This document shows positions 48,570-59,272 of a DNA stretch of 64,000 bases, piece after piece; the stretch's first letter is position 1, and every line of letters begins with the position of its first letter. Both the position numbers and the translations under genes were made by a program. The stretch is from an uncultured Bacteroidales bacterium (GTDB lineage: Bacteria > Bacteroidota > Bacteroidia > Bacteroidales > F082): positions 15,310 through 79,309 of the forward strand of contig CALCYT010000014.1 in the NCBI GenBank assembly GCA_937906455.1, in the 5' to 3' direction. The notes below the pieces were generated by a model. It was not told the DNA's origin and did not search any database. It saw only the letters and a list, made by a program, of their open reading frames with translations.

Positions 48570-51500
48570 ATGAACAGGAAGTTATCTACATTATTGATAC
48601 TCATGCTGATAGCATTGAACGCCATAGCTTATGATTTTCAGGCCAACAACAGTGAGGGGCAAACAATCTACTACACTATCCTCTCCTCCTCCACTGTTGA
48701 GGTCGCGGCATCGCCTTCGAGCTCATACGCAGGTGTCATCAATATTCCTGAGAGCGTGACATACGGCAGCACCACCTACACCGTCACCGGTGTCGGCCAC
48801 ACCGCTTTCGAGAATTGCGACGGACTCATCAGCGTGACCATGCCGTCAACCATCACAAATATTGGCAATTACGCCCTCAAAGGCTGCAGCAACCTCACCT
48901 CGGTGACCATTCCGAACGTGACAATCACTTTCGGGACAAACATCCTTGAGGACTGCACCAGCCTTGTCACTTTCGATGTCCCGCGTTATATGACATCCAT
49001 CCCTGTGGCATTTTTCAAGGGCTGCACAAGCCTTGAGTCGATTACCGCCACAAACTCGTTGGTGAGCATCTCATGGTCGGCGTTTGAAGACTGCACGGCG
49101 CTGACATCGGCCAACTTCGACATCCCAAGCTCAGTATTATCAATCAGTTACAACGCCTTCAAAAACTGCACCGGACTTACCAACGTCAACGTGCCGGAAG
49201 GAGTCACAAAACTCGACAACAACACATTTGACAACTGCACCGGTCTCGTCTCCATCACTTTGCCAAGCACACTGACGGAGATCAAGGCATACTGTTTCCG
49301 CAACTGCTCAAGTCTCGCTTTGATAAACTTCCCGTCATCACTGGCAACGATAGGCGTATATGCCTTCAAAAGCTGCACCAGCCTGATGAATGTGGACATG
49401 AGCAATTCGGCGGTCAGCTTAATTGACGACTATGCTTTTGAGGACTGCACCGCTTTAACCAATCTCACCTTATCGAATTGCCTGACACACACAGGCAACT
49501 ATTCGTTCCACAACTGCGTGGAGCTTCGTGCCGTTGAGTTTCCGAGAACCTACACCAATGTAGGTGCCAGGACTTTTGTAGGCTGCTCTCTCCTCTCCGA
49601 GGTGATTCTGCCCAGCACTACATCAAACATAGGCTCTCAGGCTTTCAAGGACTGCGCCCACCTTCTGACTTTGAAATGCTATGCGCATGTCCCTCCGGCG
49701 ATAATAAACAGCAACTGTTTCGAGGGCATTTCCACATCTGTCATGACCATTATCGTCCCATGTTCCGTCGTTGAAGACTATAGCGCGATAGCACCGTGGA
49801 ACTTATATAACATAGACTGCGACCCCGACATACTCATCTCAACAGATGTGGTGCCGTTTGACTGCGGATATATTCTTGGCGACGGCTATTTCACCACTGA
49901 TGAAAGCGTCAGACTTGTGGCAATACCCCGCAACCATTATGTTTTTGTCAACTGGACAGAAGACGACAACGTCATTTCCACCGATTCAATATACACATTC
50001 ACGGCGACGGAAGACAGAGAAATCATAGCGCATTTCAGACACAGAGACCATCGCATCACCGCCACGGCACAGCCATCGGAATATGGAAGAGTGACAGGCG
50101 GAGGCATCTATGAATACAGCAGCGTGGCCCGTCTCATGGCATACCCTTACGAACACTATGAGTTCTTCTATTGGACAGAGAACGACAGTATCGTCTCAAC
50201 AAACACCATGTACCGTTTCACGGTGCCATACGACAGAGACCTCGTGGCGCATTTTTCTCCGTTGTCATACAACATTACCACCACGCCGAGCGACCCGTTG
50301 GCAGGCACTACGACAGGAGACGGCACCTATGTCTATAATGACACGGTGACAGTGGAGGCCACCGTCAACGACCACTACAACTTCATCGGATGGAAAGAAT
50401 TCGGCAGCGTAGTCTCAGATGACACTACATATACGTTCCAGGCTGACAGGGACAGAGACCTCACGGCCTACTACATCCCTGATGTACATAACATCACGGC
50501 TTCAGTGAACATCCCCGACGCGGCGGTCATAGAAGGTGCCGGCGAGCATTATTATAACACGACAGCCTCGCTTGTGGCAACCGGCACACAGCATTACACC
50601 TTCAGGACATGGACCGAGAACAATGTGGTGGTCAGCACCGACTCGCTGTATAACTTCTTGGTGACACGTGACAGAGAGTTAGTCGCCAACTTCACGCTCA
50701 ACCATTATATAGTGACATTAACGACCAACATCCCTGACGTGGCTGTGATTTCGGGAGCCGGCACTTATCTTTGCGGCGACACGGTTTATATCACCGCACA
50801 GGGCAACTTACACTCCACCTTCATCAACTGGACGGAGAACGGCGAGGTGGTATCAACATCGCCAAACTTCAGCTTCGCCATCGAGGGACACAGAAATCTG
50901 GTGGCCAATTACGATGTTGACGCAGGGCACCACTGGACACCTAACGTCTCACAGTATCCTAACACCATGATGCTCACCGCCGTGATTCAAATCGACGGAG
51001 CCGAGCAATACACCGATGCCTTAGAAGTGGGAGCTTTCTGCGACAGCGTGGTGAGAGGCAGCCAGAGAGCACAACTTGTCAACGCATCAGGAAGATATAT
51101 CGTTTATATGACTATTTACGGCAACAACGACGAATATATCACTTTCAAGCTGTACGACCATGACAATGAGACGTTGCTCAATCTGGAAAGCCTCAACAAC
51201 GTGACGTTTGTACAAGACCATATCATAGGCTCGACGATGAATCCTCATGTGCTTAACTTCATATCGGAGCTGTTTGTCACCGCTGTGGCAAATCCCGCAG
51301 AAGGGGGTGTGGTCTCCGGCGGAGGTCCTTATTCCGTTGGCGACACCGTACACATGAGCTGCATCCCTGAGATGGGCTATTCGTTCCTCAACTGGACAGA
51401 AAACGGTATAATTTTATCAACAAACGCCTCGTTCTCGTTTATCGTGACAGAGAATCGTGTCCTGACAGCGAATATGACTGTCGGCAACCACTGGAATCCT

Positions 51501-53204
51501 GAGCCGGGGCAATATGTCAACAGCATGCAGATAACATGCGTCATTGAGATTAACGGCAACGAGCAATACAGCAACCTCCTCGAAGTCGGAGCTTTCTGTG
51601 ACGGCGAGGTGAGAGGCAGCCAAAGAGCACAATACATCTCGCAGTTAGACAGATACATAGTCTTCCTGACGGTGTATGGGACGTCAGGCGACATCATCAC
51701 ATTCAGATTGTTCAACCACGGCACCGGCAATGAGTCGAACTATGTGTCACAAGAAAACATCACATTAGTTCCAAGCGGCTCGACAGGCTCCGTCAGCAAC
51801 CCTTATGTCATCAACTTCCTGCCGGCCATCACCATCACCACCCTGATGAGTCCTGAAGGCGCGGGCGAGATAACAGGTGAAGGCATCTATCCGTACGGCA
51901 GCGAAGTGACGCTGACAGCCACCGGATTAGGCAATTTCGTGTTCAAAAACTGGACTAACAACGGCACCATATTGTCAAGCAGCATAGTATATACCTTCGA
52001 GGCCACCGAGTCAATAGTCATCACAGGCAATTTCGAATACGGACAAAGAACGGAGTTGGCAACAGGTTGGAACTGGTATTCAACTTACATCGAGATGAAT
52101 GGCATCGACGGCCTCGGGATGATTAAGAACAATCTCCTTGACAACGCGACAACGATAAAGTCGAAAACAGCATTCATTGAGTACGTTAATAACGAGTGGA
52201 ACGGCACTCTTTCCAATGTGGTGAACGAGCAAATGTATCAGATTGAAATGGCCAACGATTTTGTGTTAGGCATTTCCGGCGAGGTGGCAGACCCGGCAGA
52301 ACATCCTATTACGCTCGCTCCCGGAATCTTACCCAACTCATCAGATAAGGAATGGAACTGGATTGGTTATCCGCTGACTGACACCCTCGATATCCACGAT
52401 GCCTTGGCAGGCTATGACGCCGCTGACGGCGACATGATAAGGACGTTAACATCTTACGCGGAATATACCGAGGGCATTGGATGGATAGGCACGCTGCAGA
52501 CATTGTATCCGGGTCATGGATATCAGTTCTACAACAACTCCACATCAGAGAAAACCATCGTATTCCAAAGCACACGCAGTCGCGTCATAAAGGCTAACAT
52601 CAGCACAAGGGACAATTACTGGCAGCCTGATGAGCATCAATTCGCGGACATCATGTGCGTCACTTCAGTCATTGTGGTACATGACAACGAACAAGGCGAT
52701 GCGAATTTAGAGATCGGTGCTTTCTGCGGCGAGGAATGCCGTGGCAGCGCGCGTCCTATATACATAGAACAACTCGACAAATATGTCACTTATCTCACCA
52801 TTCATGGCGAGACAGGCGATGAGATAACATTCAAACTCTATGACTCAGAAGAAAATGAAGTGATTTCGGACTATTCTGACATCACCGTCAGCTTTGACGA
52901 CAATGAGACACTCGGCTCGACGACGGAGACATTCGAGATTGAATACAACGAGATCCTTCATACTGCGGAGAATGAGATATTTGTCGGCCTCTATCCTAAC
53001 CCTTCAGCCATTGGCGGCACCACACGTCTGACAACTAATGCCGACAACTCGTCGGTTAGTGTGTTCAACGCCGTTGGAATGAAGATATACGAGACCACCT
53101 TCAACCAGGAACAAACGCTTGACTGCTTCAAGACAGCCGGCGTTTATGTCGTTAAAGTGACCACAGCGCAAGGAGAGGCCTATCGTAAAGTTGTAGTGGA
53201 ATAG
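48570..53204 (+). CDS. BspA-like leucine-rich-repeat surface protein with T9SS sorting domain
   Basis: This 1544-residue secreted protein starts with a signal peptide (LSTLLILMLIALNAIAYDF). From about residue 45 to 400 it has LRR_5/BspA repeats of about 23 residues (pattern AFxxCTxLxxVxxPxxxxxI). From about 430 it has seven InlB-type beta repeats of about 72 residues, each with a W-T/K-E-N/D core and ending in a xxxLVAHF-like strand. Interleaved are three copies of a domain of about 110 residues with EVGAFC and RGS/RGSAR (near 790, 973 and 1350). After the seventh InlB-type repeat comes a GWNWYSTYI segment. The last 75 residues, with LYPNPS and YVVKVTT, are a T9SS type A sorting domain. It is probably a surface adhesin; the ligand is unknown. 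Confidence 0.88.
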   Translation: MNRKLSTLLILMLIALNAIAYDFQANNSEGQTIYYTILSSSTVEVAASPSSSYAGVINIPESVTYGSTTYTVTGVGHTAFENCDGLISVTMPSTITNIGNYALKGCSNLTSVTIPNVTITFGTNILEDCTSLVTFDVPRYMTSIPVAFFKGCTSLESITATNSLVSISWSAFEDCTALTSANFDIPSSVLSISYNAFKNCTGLTNVNVPEGVTKLDNNTFDNCTGLVSITLPSTLTEIKAYCFRNCSSLALINFPSSLATIGVYAFKSCTSLMNVDMSNSAVSLIDDYAFEDCTALTNLTLSNCLTHTGNYSFHNCVELRAVEFPRTYTNVGARTFVGCSLLSEVILPSTTSNIGSQAFKDCAHLLTLKCYAHVPPAIINSNCFEGISTSVMTIIVPCSVVEDYSAIAPWNLYNIDCDPDILISTDVVPFDCGYILGDGYFTTDESVRLVAIPRNHYVFVNWTEDDNVISTDSIYTFTATEDREIIAHFRHRDHRITATAQPSEYGRVTGGGIYEYSSVARLMAYPYEHYEFFYWTENDSIVSTNTMYRFTVPYDRDLVAHFSPLSYNITTTPSDPLAGTTTGDGTYVYNDTVTVEATVNDHYNFIGWKEFGSVVSDDTTYTFQADRDRDLTAYYIPDVHNITASVNIPDAAVIEGAGEHYYNTTASLVATGTQHYTFRTWTENNVVVSTDSLYNFLVTRDRELVANFTLNHYIVTLTTNIPDVAVISGAGTYLCGDTVYITAQGNLHSTFINWTENGEVVSTSPNFSFAIEGHRNLVANYDVDAGHHWTPNVSQYPNTMMLTAVIQIDGAEQYTDALEVGAFCDSVVRGSQRAQLVNASGRYIVYMTIYGNNDEYITFKLYDHDNETLLNLESLNNVTFVQDHIIGSTMNPHVLNFISELFVTAVANPAEGGVVSGGGPYSVGDTVHMSCIPEMGYSFLNWTENGIILSTNASFSFIVTENRVLTANMTVGNHWNPEPGQYVNSMQITCVIEINGNEQYSNLLEVGAFCDGEVRGSQRAQYISQLDRYIVFLTVYGTSGDIITFRLFNHGTGNESNYVSQENITLVPSGSTGSVSNPYVINFLPAITITTLMSPEGAGEITGEGIYPYGSEVTLTATGLGNFVFKNWTNNGTILSSSIVYTFEATESIVITGNFEYGQRTELATGWNWYSTYIEMNGIDGLGMIKNNLLDNATTIKSKTAFIEYVNNEWNGTLSNVVNEQMYQIEMANDFVLGISGEVADPAEHPITLAPGILPNSSDKEWNWIGYPLTDTLDIHDALAGYDAADGDMIRTLTSYAEYTEGIGWIGTLQTLYPGHGYQFYNNSTSEKTIVFQSTRSRVIKANISTRDNYWQPDEHQFADIMCVTSVIVVHDNEQGDANLEIGAFCGEECRGSARPIYIEQLDKYVTYLTIHGETGDEITFKLYDSEENEVISDYSDITVSFDDNETLGSTTETFEIEYNEILHTAENEIFVGLYPNPSAIGGTTRLTTNADNSSVSVFNAVGMKIYETTFNQEQTLDCFKTAGVYVVKVTTAQGEAYRKVVVE

Positions 53205-53267
53205 CATACTTACGTTTTCAACATAATAGATATGCGATTGTTTCGTTATATCTCAAAATTGTATTAT

Positions 53268-55688
53268 ATGTCAAAAAAACCGGTTTTAATATTAATCGCC
53301 ATATTATTCGGTGCGAGTCTTCAAGTTGAGGCGCAGCGTCGCAGCCCTGCCAAAGCCGCTGACGTGGCGTTTGAACGCGGTCAATATACCGTGGCGATAG
53401 ACCGTTACAAAAAGGCTTACAAGAAACTGCGCAAGAAGAAATTCGAGGACGAGCGCATACGCATCACCTTCCAGATGGGCGAGTGTTATTATCTCACCGA
53501 TGCCCCGAAATTGGCGGCGGTGCAATACAAACGCGTCTGCAAGAGCGAGTTCCCGAAGAGCAACCCGATAGTATATCTGCATTATGCCGACGTCCTCAAA
53601 CGCAATGGCAAATATGACGACGCCATCATCTATTACGACCTCTATACCGAGGCGGTGCCGGATGACCCGAGGGGACAACGCGCCGCCGCCGACATCGCGC
53701 ATATCCAGGAATGGCTCGATTATCCGTCAAAATATGAGGTGACACGCATCAAGGCACTAAACTCAAAGTCATCGGATTACGGCATCGCCTGGATGTCGAA
53801 CAGCTACAACGACGTCATCTTCACCTCTACACGTGAAGGCGGCCTGTCAAAGGAGAAAGACGGCATCACAGGACAGCATTTCGCCGACATTTACTATTCG
53901 CGGCAGGACAAGAAAGGCGTATGGGACAAACCGGCACTCATCGACGAAGAAGGCGGACTCAACACCAAAGGCAGCGAAGGCATGCCGTTCTTCACGAAAT
54001 CGTTCTCCGACGTGTATTTCACACGGTGTCCCAACGACAAGAAACGCCAGTCGGGATGCCAGATAATGAAGTCGAAACGCTCAGGCAATGCCTTCGGAGA
54101 GGCCGGCGTGGTGGAGATTACGGGCATCGACTCCCTTGACGTGGTGGGACATCCTACCTTGAACACCGATGAGACCGTCATGTATTTCGCGGCAGACCGC
54201 AAGGGAGGCATGGGCGGAAAAGACATCTGGATGACCAACAAAGGCGACGACGGCAAGTTCGGACGCCCGATAAACCTTGGCGATGTCGTGAACACCGCAG
54301 GAGATGAGATGTTCCCGTTCCTACGCAACGACAGCACCTTGTATTTCTCCTCTGACGGCCACGGCGGCATGGGCGGATTAGACATCTTCGTGACAACGAT
54401 GGACTCACTTGGCCAATGGTCGGAGCCGGTCAACTTGAAATCGCCAATCAACTCGACGGGCAACGACTTCGGCATCATCTTCCACCCCACTGAGGAACGC
54501 GGCTTCTTAGCTTCCAACAGAGGTAGCCGCAACGGCCTCGACGACGACATCTATTATTTCATTGAGCCACCGGTGCTGTTTACCGTCAACGGCACGGTGA
54601 AAGACAAAAACAGCCTGCAATATGTGAGCGGAGCCAACGTCACCATCATGGGAACCGACGGCACTAAGGCGACGACATTGTCGAGCGACAAAGGGACATT
54701 CCAATTCAACGAAGGAGTGGTGACTATCAACAACATATATGTCATCACCATCGATAAAGACAATTATTTCACCTTGACAGACACCATCAACACCGTGGGG
54801 CTGGAGTTCAGCCGTGATTTCAAGCCGGCCTTCGAGATAGCCATGATTCCGACAGGCACCGTCGTCCTACCGGAGATACAATACGAGCTCGGGAAATGGG
54901 ACCTCATGCCACAGTTCGAGGACTCGTTGCAAGGCCTCATCAAGATTTTACAGCTTAACCCGAACATCACCATCGAGCTTGGCTCACACACCGACTACAG
55001 AGGCACGGAGACGAGCAACGACATCTTGTCGCAAAAACGCGCCCAGGCCGTGTGCGACTACTTGGTTATCAGAGGTATAGACCCTATGCGACTCACCGCC
55101 AAAGGCTATGGCGAGCGTGTGCCGAGAACCGTGAACGGCAAGAAACTCACCGAAGACTACATCAAATCGTTGCCGGCCGACCAACAAGAACAAGCCAACC
55201 AACTTAACCGTAGAACCGAATTCCGCGTGATTAGCAGGGACTTCAAGACAAGAGACAACATCGACGACAACCAGATGGCAAGCATCAGGTTGAACCCCGA
55301 AGACAACAAGGTGCCGTTCAAACAGGATAAAAACGGCAATTTCTCCTTCACCTCGTACGTCAACGCTTACACTGAGACGATTACCTACGACCGTGACGCC
55401 GACCTGAGCGTGTCGCAAGCAAAAGTGATGGAACTGCTGACAAAAGGCATCATCACCAAGGACAATTTCATTGGCGACAATATCGACAAGATTATCATGG
55501 CAGGCAAGGTGAAAGACCGCGCAACATTCATTATCAACGAGATACGCATCGCCGACAGGAGCGTGGAAAACCTTGAGGTGACAGTGGTCAACAGCCAGAA
55601 AGAAGACTGGATGATGGGCCAAAACATTCTGAAGTCATTTGGTAAATTTGAGTTTAACACCGACGAACATAAATTGATTTTCAAATAA
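53268..55688 (+). CDS. PorE-like TPR/beta-propeller/OmpA protein with retropepsin-like tail
   Basis: I prefer the ATG at 53268, giving 806 residues with signal peptide MSKKPVLILIAILFGASLQ; an upstream ATG at 53232 adds 12 residues. Domains in order: TPR repeats (about 25-155), a PD40/WD40 propeller (160-440, with SNSYNDVIFTSTREGG and ADRKGGMGGKDIW), a carboxypeptidase-regulatory-like fold (440-525), and an OmpA C-terminal domain (540-660, with LGSHTDYRGTETSN) that binds peptidoglycan. This is the architecture of PorE, a T9SS envelope component. The last 125 residues resemble a clan AA aspartic protease with DRDA in place of DTGA. The T9SS cargo gene just upstream fits the role. Confidence 0.78.
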   Translation: MSKKPVLILIAILFGASLQVEAQRRSPAKAADVAFERGQYTVAIDRYKKAYKKLRKKKFEDERIRITFQMGECYYLTDAPKLAAVQYKRVCKSEFPKSNPIVYLHYADVLKRNGKYDDAIIYYDLYTEAVPDDPRGQRAAADIAHIQEWLDYPSKYEVTRIKALNSKSSDYGIAWMSNSYNDVIFTSTREGGLSKEKDGITGQHFADIYYSRQDKKGVWDKPALIDEEGGLNTKGSEGMPFFTKSFSDVYFTRCPNDKKRQSGCQIMKSKRSGNAFGEAGVVEITGIDSLDVVGHPTLNTDETVMYFAADRKGGMGGKDIWMTNKGDDGKFGRPINLGDVVNTAGDEMFPFLRNDSTLYFSSDGHGGMGGLDIFVTTMDSLGQWSEPVNLKSPINSTGNDFGIIFHPTEERGFLASNRGSRNGLDDDIYYFIEPPVLFTVNGTVKDKNSLQYVSGANVTIMGTDGTKATTLSSDKGTFQFNEGVVTINNIYVITIDKDNYFTLTDTINTVGLEFSRDFKPAFEIAMIPTGTVVLPEIQYELGKWDLMPQFEDSLQGLIKILQLNPNITIELGSHTDYRGTETSNDILSQKRAQAVCDYLVIRGIDPMRLTAKGYGERVPRTVNGKKLTEDYIKSLPADQQEQANQLNRRTEFRVISRDFKTRDNIDDNQMASIRLNPEDNKVPFKQDKNGNFSFTSYVNAYTETITYDRDADLSVSQAKVMELLTKGIITKDNFIGDNIDKIIMAGKVKDRATFIINEIRIADRSVENLEVTVVNSQKEDWMMGQNILKSFGKFEFNTDEHKLIFK

Positions 55689-55689
55689 A

Positions 55690-56855
<1,166 letters not shown>

Positions 56856-56856
<1 letters not shown>

Positions 56857-57938
56857 TGGAGATTATTGACAAATTAGAAGCGATTAAGGAGCGATGGGAA
56901 GCACTGCGCGAGCAGCTCAACGACCCGGAACTGATGAACGACATGAAGCGTTACGTCAAGGTAAACAAGGACTACAAAGACCTTGAGCCAGTGATCGAGG
57001 CGTTCAACCAATATAAGACATATCTCGCCAACATCAGCGAGGCCAAGGAGTTGCTGAAGACTGAGAAAGACGAGGACATGCGCCAGATGGCTCAGGAAGA
57101 ACTTGACGAGGCGACCGAGAAGGTGGCAAAACTCGAAGAGGACATCCGTTTGATGCTCATCCCCAAAGACCCCACCGACGGCAAGAACGCCGTCATGGAG
57201 ATCAGAGCAGGCACTGGCGGTGACGAGGCAGCTATCTTCGCCGGCGACCTATACAGAATGTATCTCAAATTCTGTGAAGCAAAGAATTGGAAGGTGGAGA
57301 CCGTCGATGCCAACGAAGGAACAGCCGGCGGTTTCAAGGAGATAGTGTTCAACGTCATAGGCGACGGAGCATACGGCATACTGAAGTTCGAGTCAGGTGT
57401 GCATCGCGTGCAACGGGTGCCTAAGACCGAGACTCAAGGACGCATCCACACCTCGGCGGCATCGGTGGTGGTGCTTCCTGAGGCTGAGGAATTCGACGTG
57501 GAGTTGCTCGACAAAGACATCAAGAAAGAGGTGTATTGCGCCGCGTCAGGACCCGGCGGACAATGTGTCAACACCACATATAGCGCAGTGCGTCTCACAC
57601 ATATACCGACAGGCATTGTGGTGAGCTGCATCGACGAACGCTCACAAGCCAAAAACATGGCGAAAGCCTTGAAAATACTGAGGACACGTATCTACGAGCA
57701 GGAATATAACAAATACATGGAGGATGTGGCGTCAAAACGCAAGACGATGGTCTCGACAGGCGACCGCTCGGCGAAGATCCGTACGTACAACTACCCCCAA
57801 GGACGTGTCACCGACCACCGTATAGGTTTCACCGTTTATAACCTCACATCAGTGATGGACGGCGACCTGACAGCGTTTGTGGAAAACCTGCAAATGGCTG
57901 AAAACGCAGAGAGACTGAAAGAAGGACTTGAAGAATAG
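56856..57938 (+). CDS. prfA: Peptide chain release factor 1
   Basis: The 360-residue factor has the GGQ loop in SGPGGQCVNTTYSAVRLTH near residue 230, which triggers hydrolysis, and HRVQRVPKTETQGRIHTS near 185, where PKT stands in the position of the RF1 PxT codon-reading motif. RF2 would have SPF there, so this is RF1, for UAA and UAG. No internal frameshift is seen. It overlaps the purM stop by one base. Confidence 0.96.
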
Positions 57939-57948
57939 TTTAGAGTTT

Positions 57949-58033
57949 GTCATTTCGAGCGAAACGTAACGCAGTGAAGTGAAGTCGAGAAATCCTCTTT
58001 ATTCAGATGCATTTCCGCTTCAGTCGAAATGAC
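57949..58033. repeat. Palindromic intergenic element between prfA and pyrF
   Basis: Perfect 10-bp arms GTCATTTCGA (57949-57958) and TCGAAATGAC (58024-58033) enclose 65 bp with GAGAAATC and GTGAAGTCG. It is a longer relative of the element inside the helicase gene at 15911-15962. Related palindromes are frequent in Bacteroidetes spacers. Confidence 0.8.
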
Positions 58034-58062
58034 AATTATAATTGGCGACAAAAAATAACAAC

Positions 58063-58872
58063 ATGAATAAGAAAGATATTATAAATCAAATAAGAACAAA
58101 AAAATCGTTCTTGTGTATCGGCCTTGACACCGACATCAACAAGATTCCGAAGCATCTGCTGACGGAAGACGACCCTGTCTTCGCATTCAACAAGGCTATC
58201 ATCGATGCCACGGCGAGATATGCCGTCGCCTACAAGCCCAATACCGCTTTTTATGAGGTTTATGGCGCGAAAGGATGGATAAGTCTCGAGAAGACAATCA
58301 CTTACATCAAGGAAAACTTCCCCGGATGCTTCGTCATCGCCGACGCGAAACGCGGTGACATCGGCAACACCTCCGCCAACTATGCGAGGGCGTTCTTCGA
58401 GACATTGAATGCCGATGCCATCACCGTGGCACCATATATGGGCATCGACTCGGTGGAGCCTTTTCTCGGATTCGAGGACAAATGGGTCATCTTGCTGGCT
58501 CTCACTTCCAACAAAGGCTCGAAAGACTTCCAGTATCTCAAGTCCGACGGCATGGAGATGTACAAGAATGTGCTTCTGAAGTCGAAAGAATGGGCTGACA
58601 GCGACAAGATGATGTATGTCGTCGGTGCCACACACCCCGAGGAGCTTGGCGAGATTCGTACGATGATGCCTGACAGCTTCCTCCTCGTGCCGGGTGTAGG
58701 AGCGCAAGGCGGTGACTTACAAGCCGTTGCGAGATATGGCCTCAACGAGCAGGTCGGACTGTTGGTAAACTCATCAAGAGGTATCATATATGCCTCCAAC
58801 GGCGATGACTTCGCTGAGAGAGCCGCTGAAGAGGCTCAAAAGCTTCAAAAACAGATGGCTTCGTTCCTTTAA
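58063..58872 (+). CDS. pyrF: Orotidine 5'-phosphate decarboxylase
   Basis: The ATG at 58063 gives 269 residues beginning MNKKDIINQIRTKKSFLCIG; an in-frame TTG 21 bases upstream is less likely. LCIGLDTDINKIP near residue 14, KPNTAFYE near 60, and the catalytic DAKRGDIGNT near 95 identify the PyrF type 2 family. It makes UMP in pyrimidine synthesis. Its stop codon overlaps that of the convergent thioesterase gene by 4 bases, leaving no room for a terminator. Confidence 0.95.
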   Translation: MNKKDIINQIRTKKSFLCIGLDTDINKIPKHLLTEDDPVFAFNKAIIDATARYAVAYKPNTAFYEVYGAKGWISLEKTITYIKENFPGCFVIADAKRGDIGNTSANYARAFFETLNADAITVAPYMGIDSVEPFLGFEDKWVILLALTSNKGSKDFQYLKSDGMEMYKNVLLKSKEWADSDKMMYVVGATHPEELGEIRTMMPDSFLLVPGVGAQGGDLQAVARYGLNEQVGLLVNSSRGIIYASNGDDFAERAAEEAQKLQKQMASFL

Positions 58873-59264
58873 AAGCTGAAACCGAGCATGAACTTGTCCG
58901 CCGCAGGAATCTCCTTGGGGACGTTCTTCTTTCGGTCGATACAAACAATAACGCTGTGACAAACGGTCAAAACTTCGTCTGTCACAGCGTTTTTCAGATA
59001 CTGACGCATCTTAAAGCTCGTGTACCCTAACTCGTAAGCCTCTGTCTCACAGACGATTTTGTCGTGAATCTTCACAGGCTTCTTGAAATCCAGCTCAACA
59101 TGAACGAGGACGTAACTAAATGACATCCAATCTATCTCACGATTGAACAGATGTTCGAAATACCGGCTGCGGCCGTAGTCGAACAGATGACACTGCGCTC
59201 CGTTGTTGACATGGTCAAACGGGTCGAGGTCACTCATGCGGATTTGTATAGGGCACACGAACAT
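58869..59264 (-). CDS. 4HBT-type acyl-CoA thioesterase
   Basis: The 131-residue hot-dog protein contains MSDLDPFDHVNNGAQCHLFD near residue 10 and RSRYFEHLF, matching the FcbC/YbgC 4HBT pattern with an Asp in the usual catalytic place. It likely hydrolyses acyl- or aryl-CoA. The substrate is not evident, and the fatty-acid operon is far away. It converges on pyrF with a 4-base overlap and lies 8 bases after the C25 peptidase gene, so both may share a transcript. Confidence 0.82.
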   Translation of the reverse strand: MFVCPIQIRMSDLDPFDHVNNGAQCHLFDYGRSRYFEHLFNREIDWMSFSYVLVHVELDFKKPVKIHDKIVCETEAYELGYTSFKMRQYLKNAVTDEVLTVCHSVIVCIDRKKNVPKEIPAADKFMLGFSF

Positions 59265-59272
59265 GATAAGAG

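Noticed and set aside
53894..55622. Two frames above 200 residues antisense to the PorE-like gene
   Set aside because: They are shadows of a strongly supported sense gene and have no domain signature or promoter.
58036..58707. 223-residue frame antisense to pyrF
   Set aside because: The sense frame is a clear PyrF; the antisense frame has no recognisable motif and reflects codon bias.
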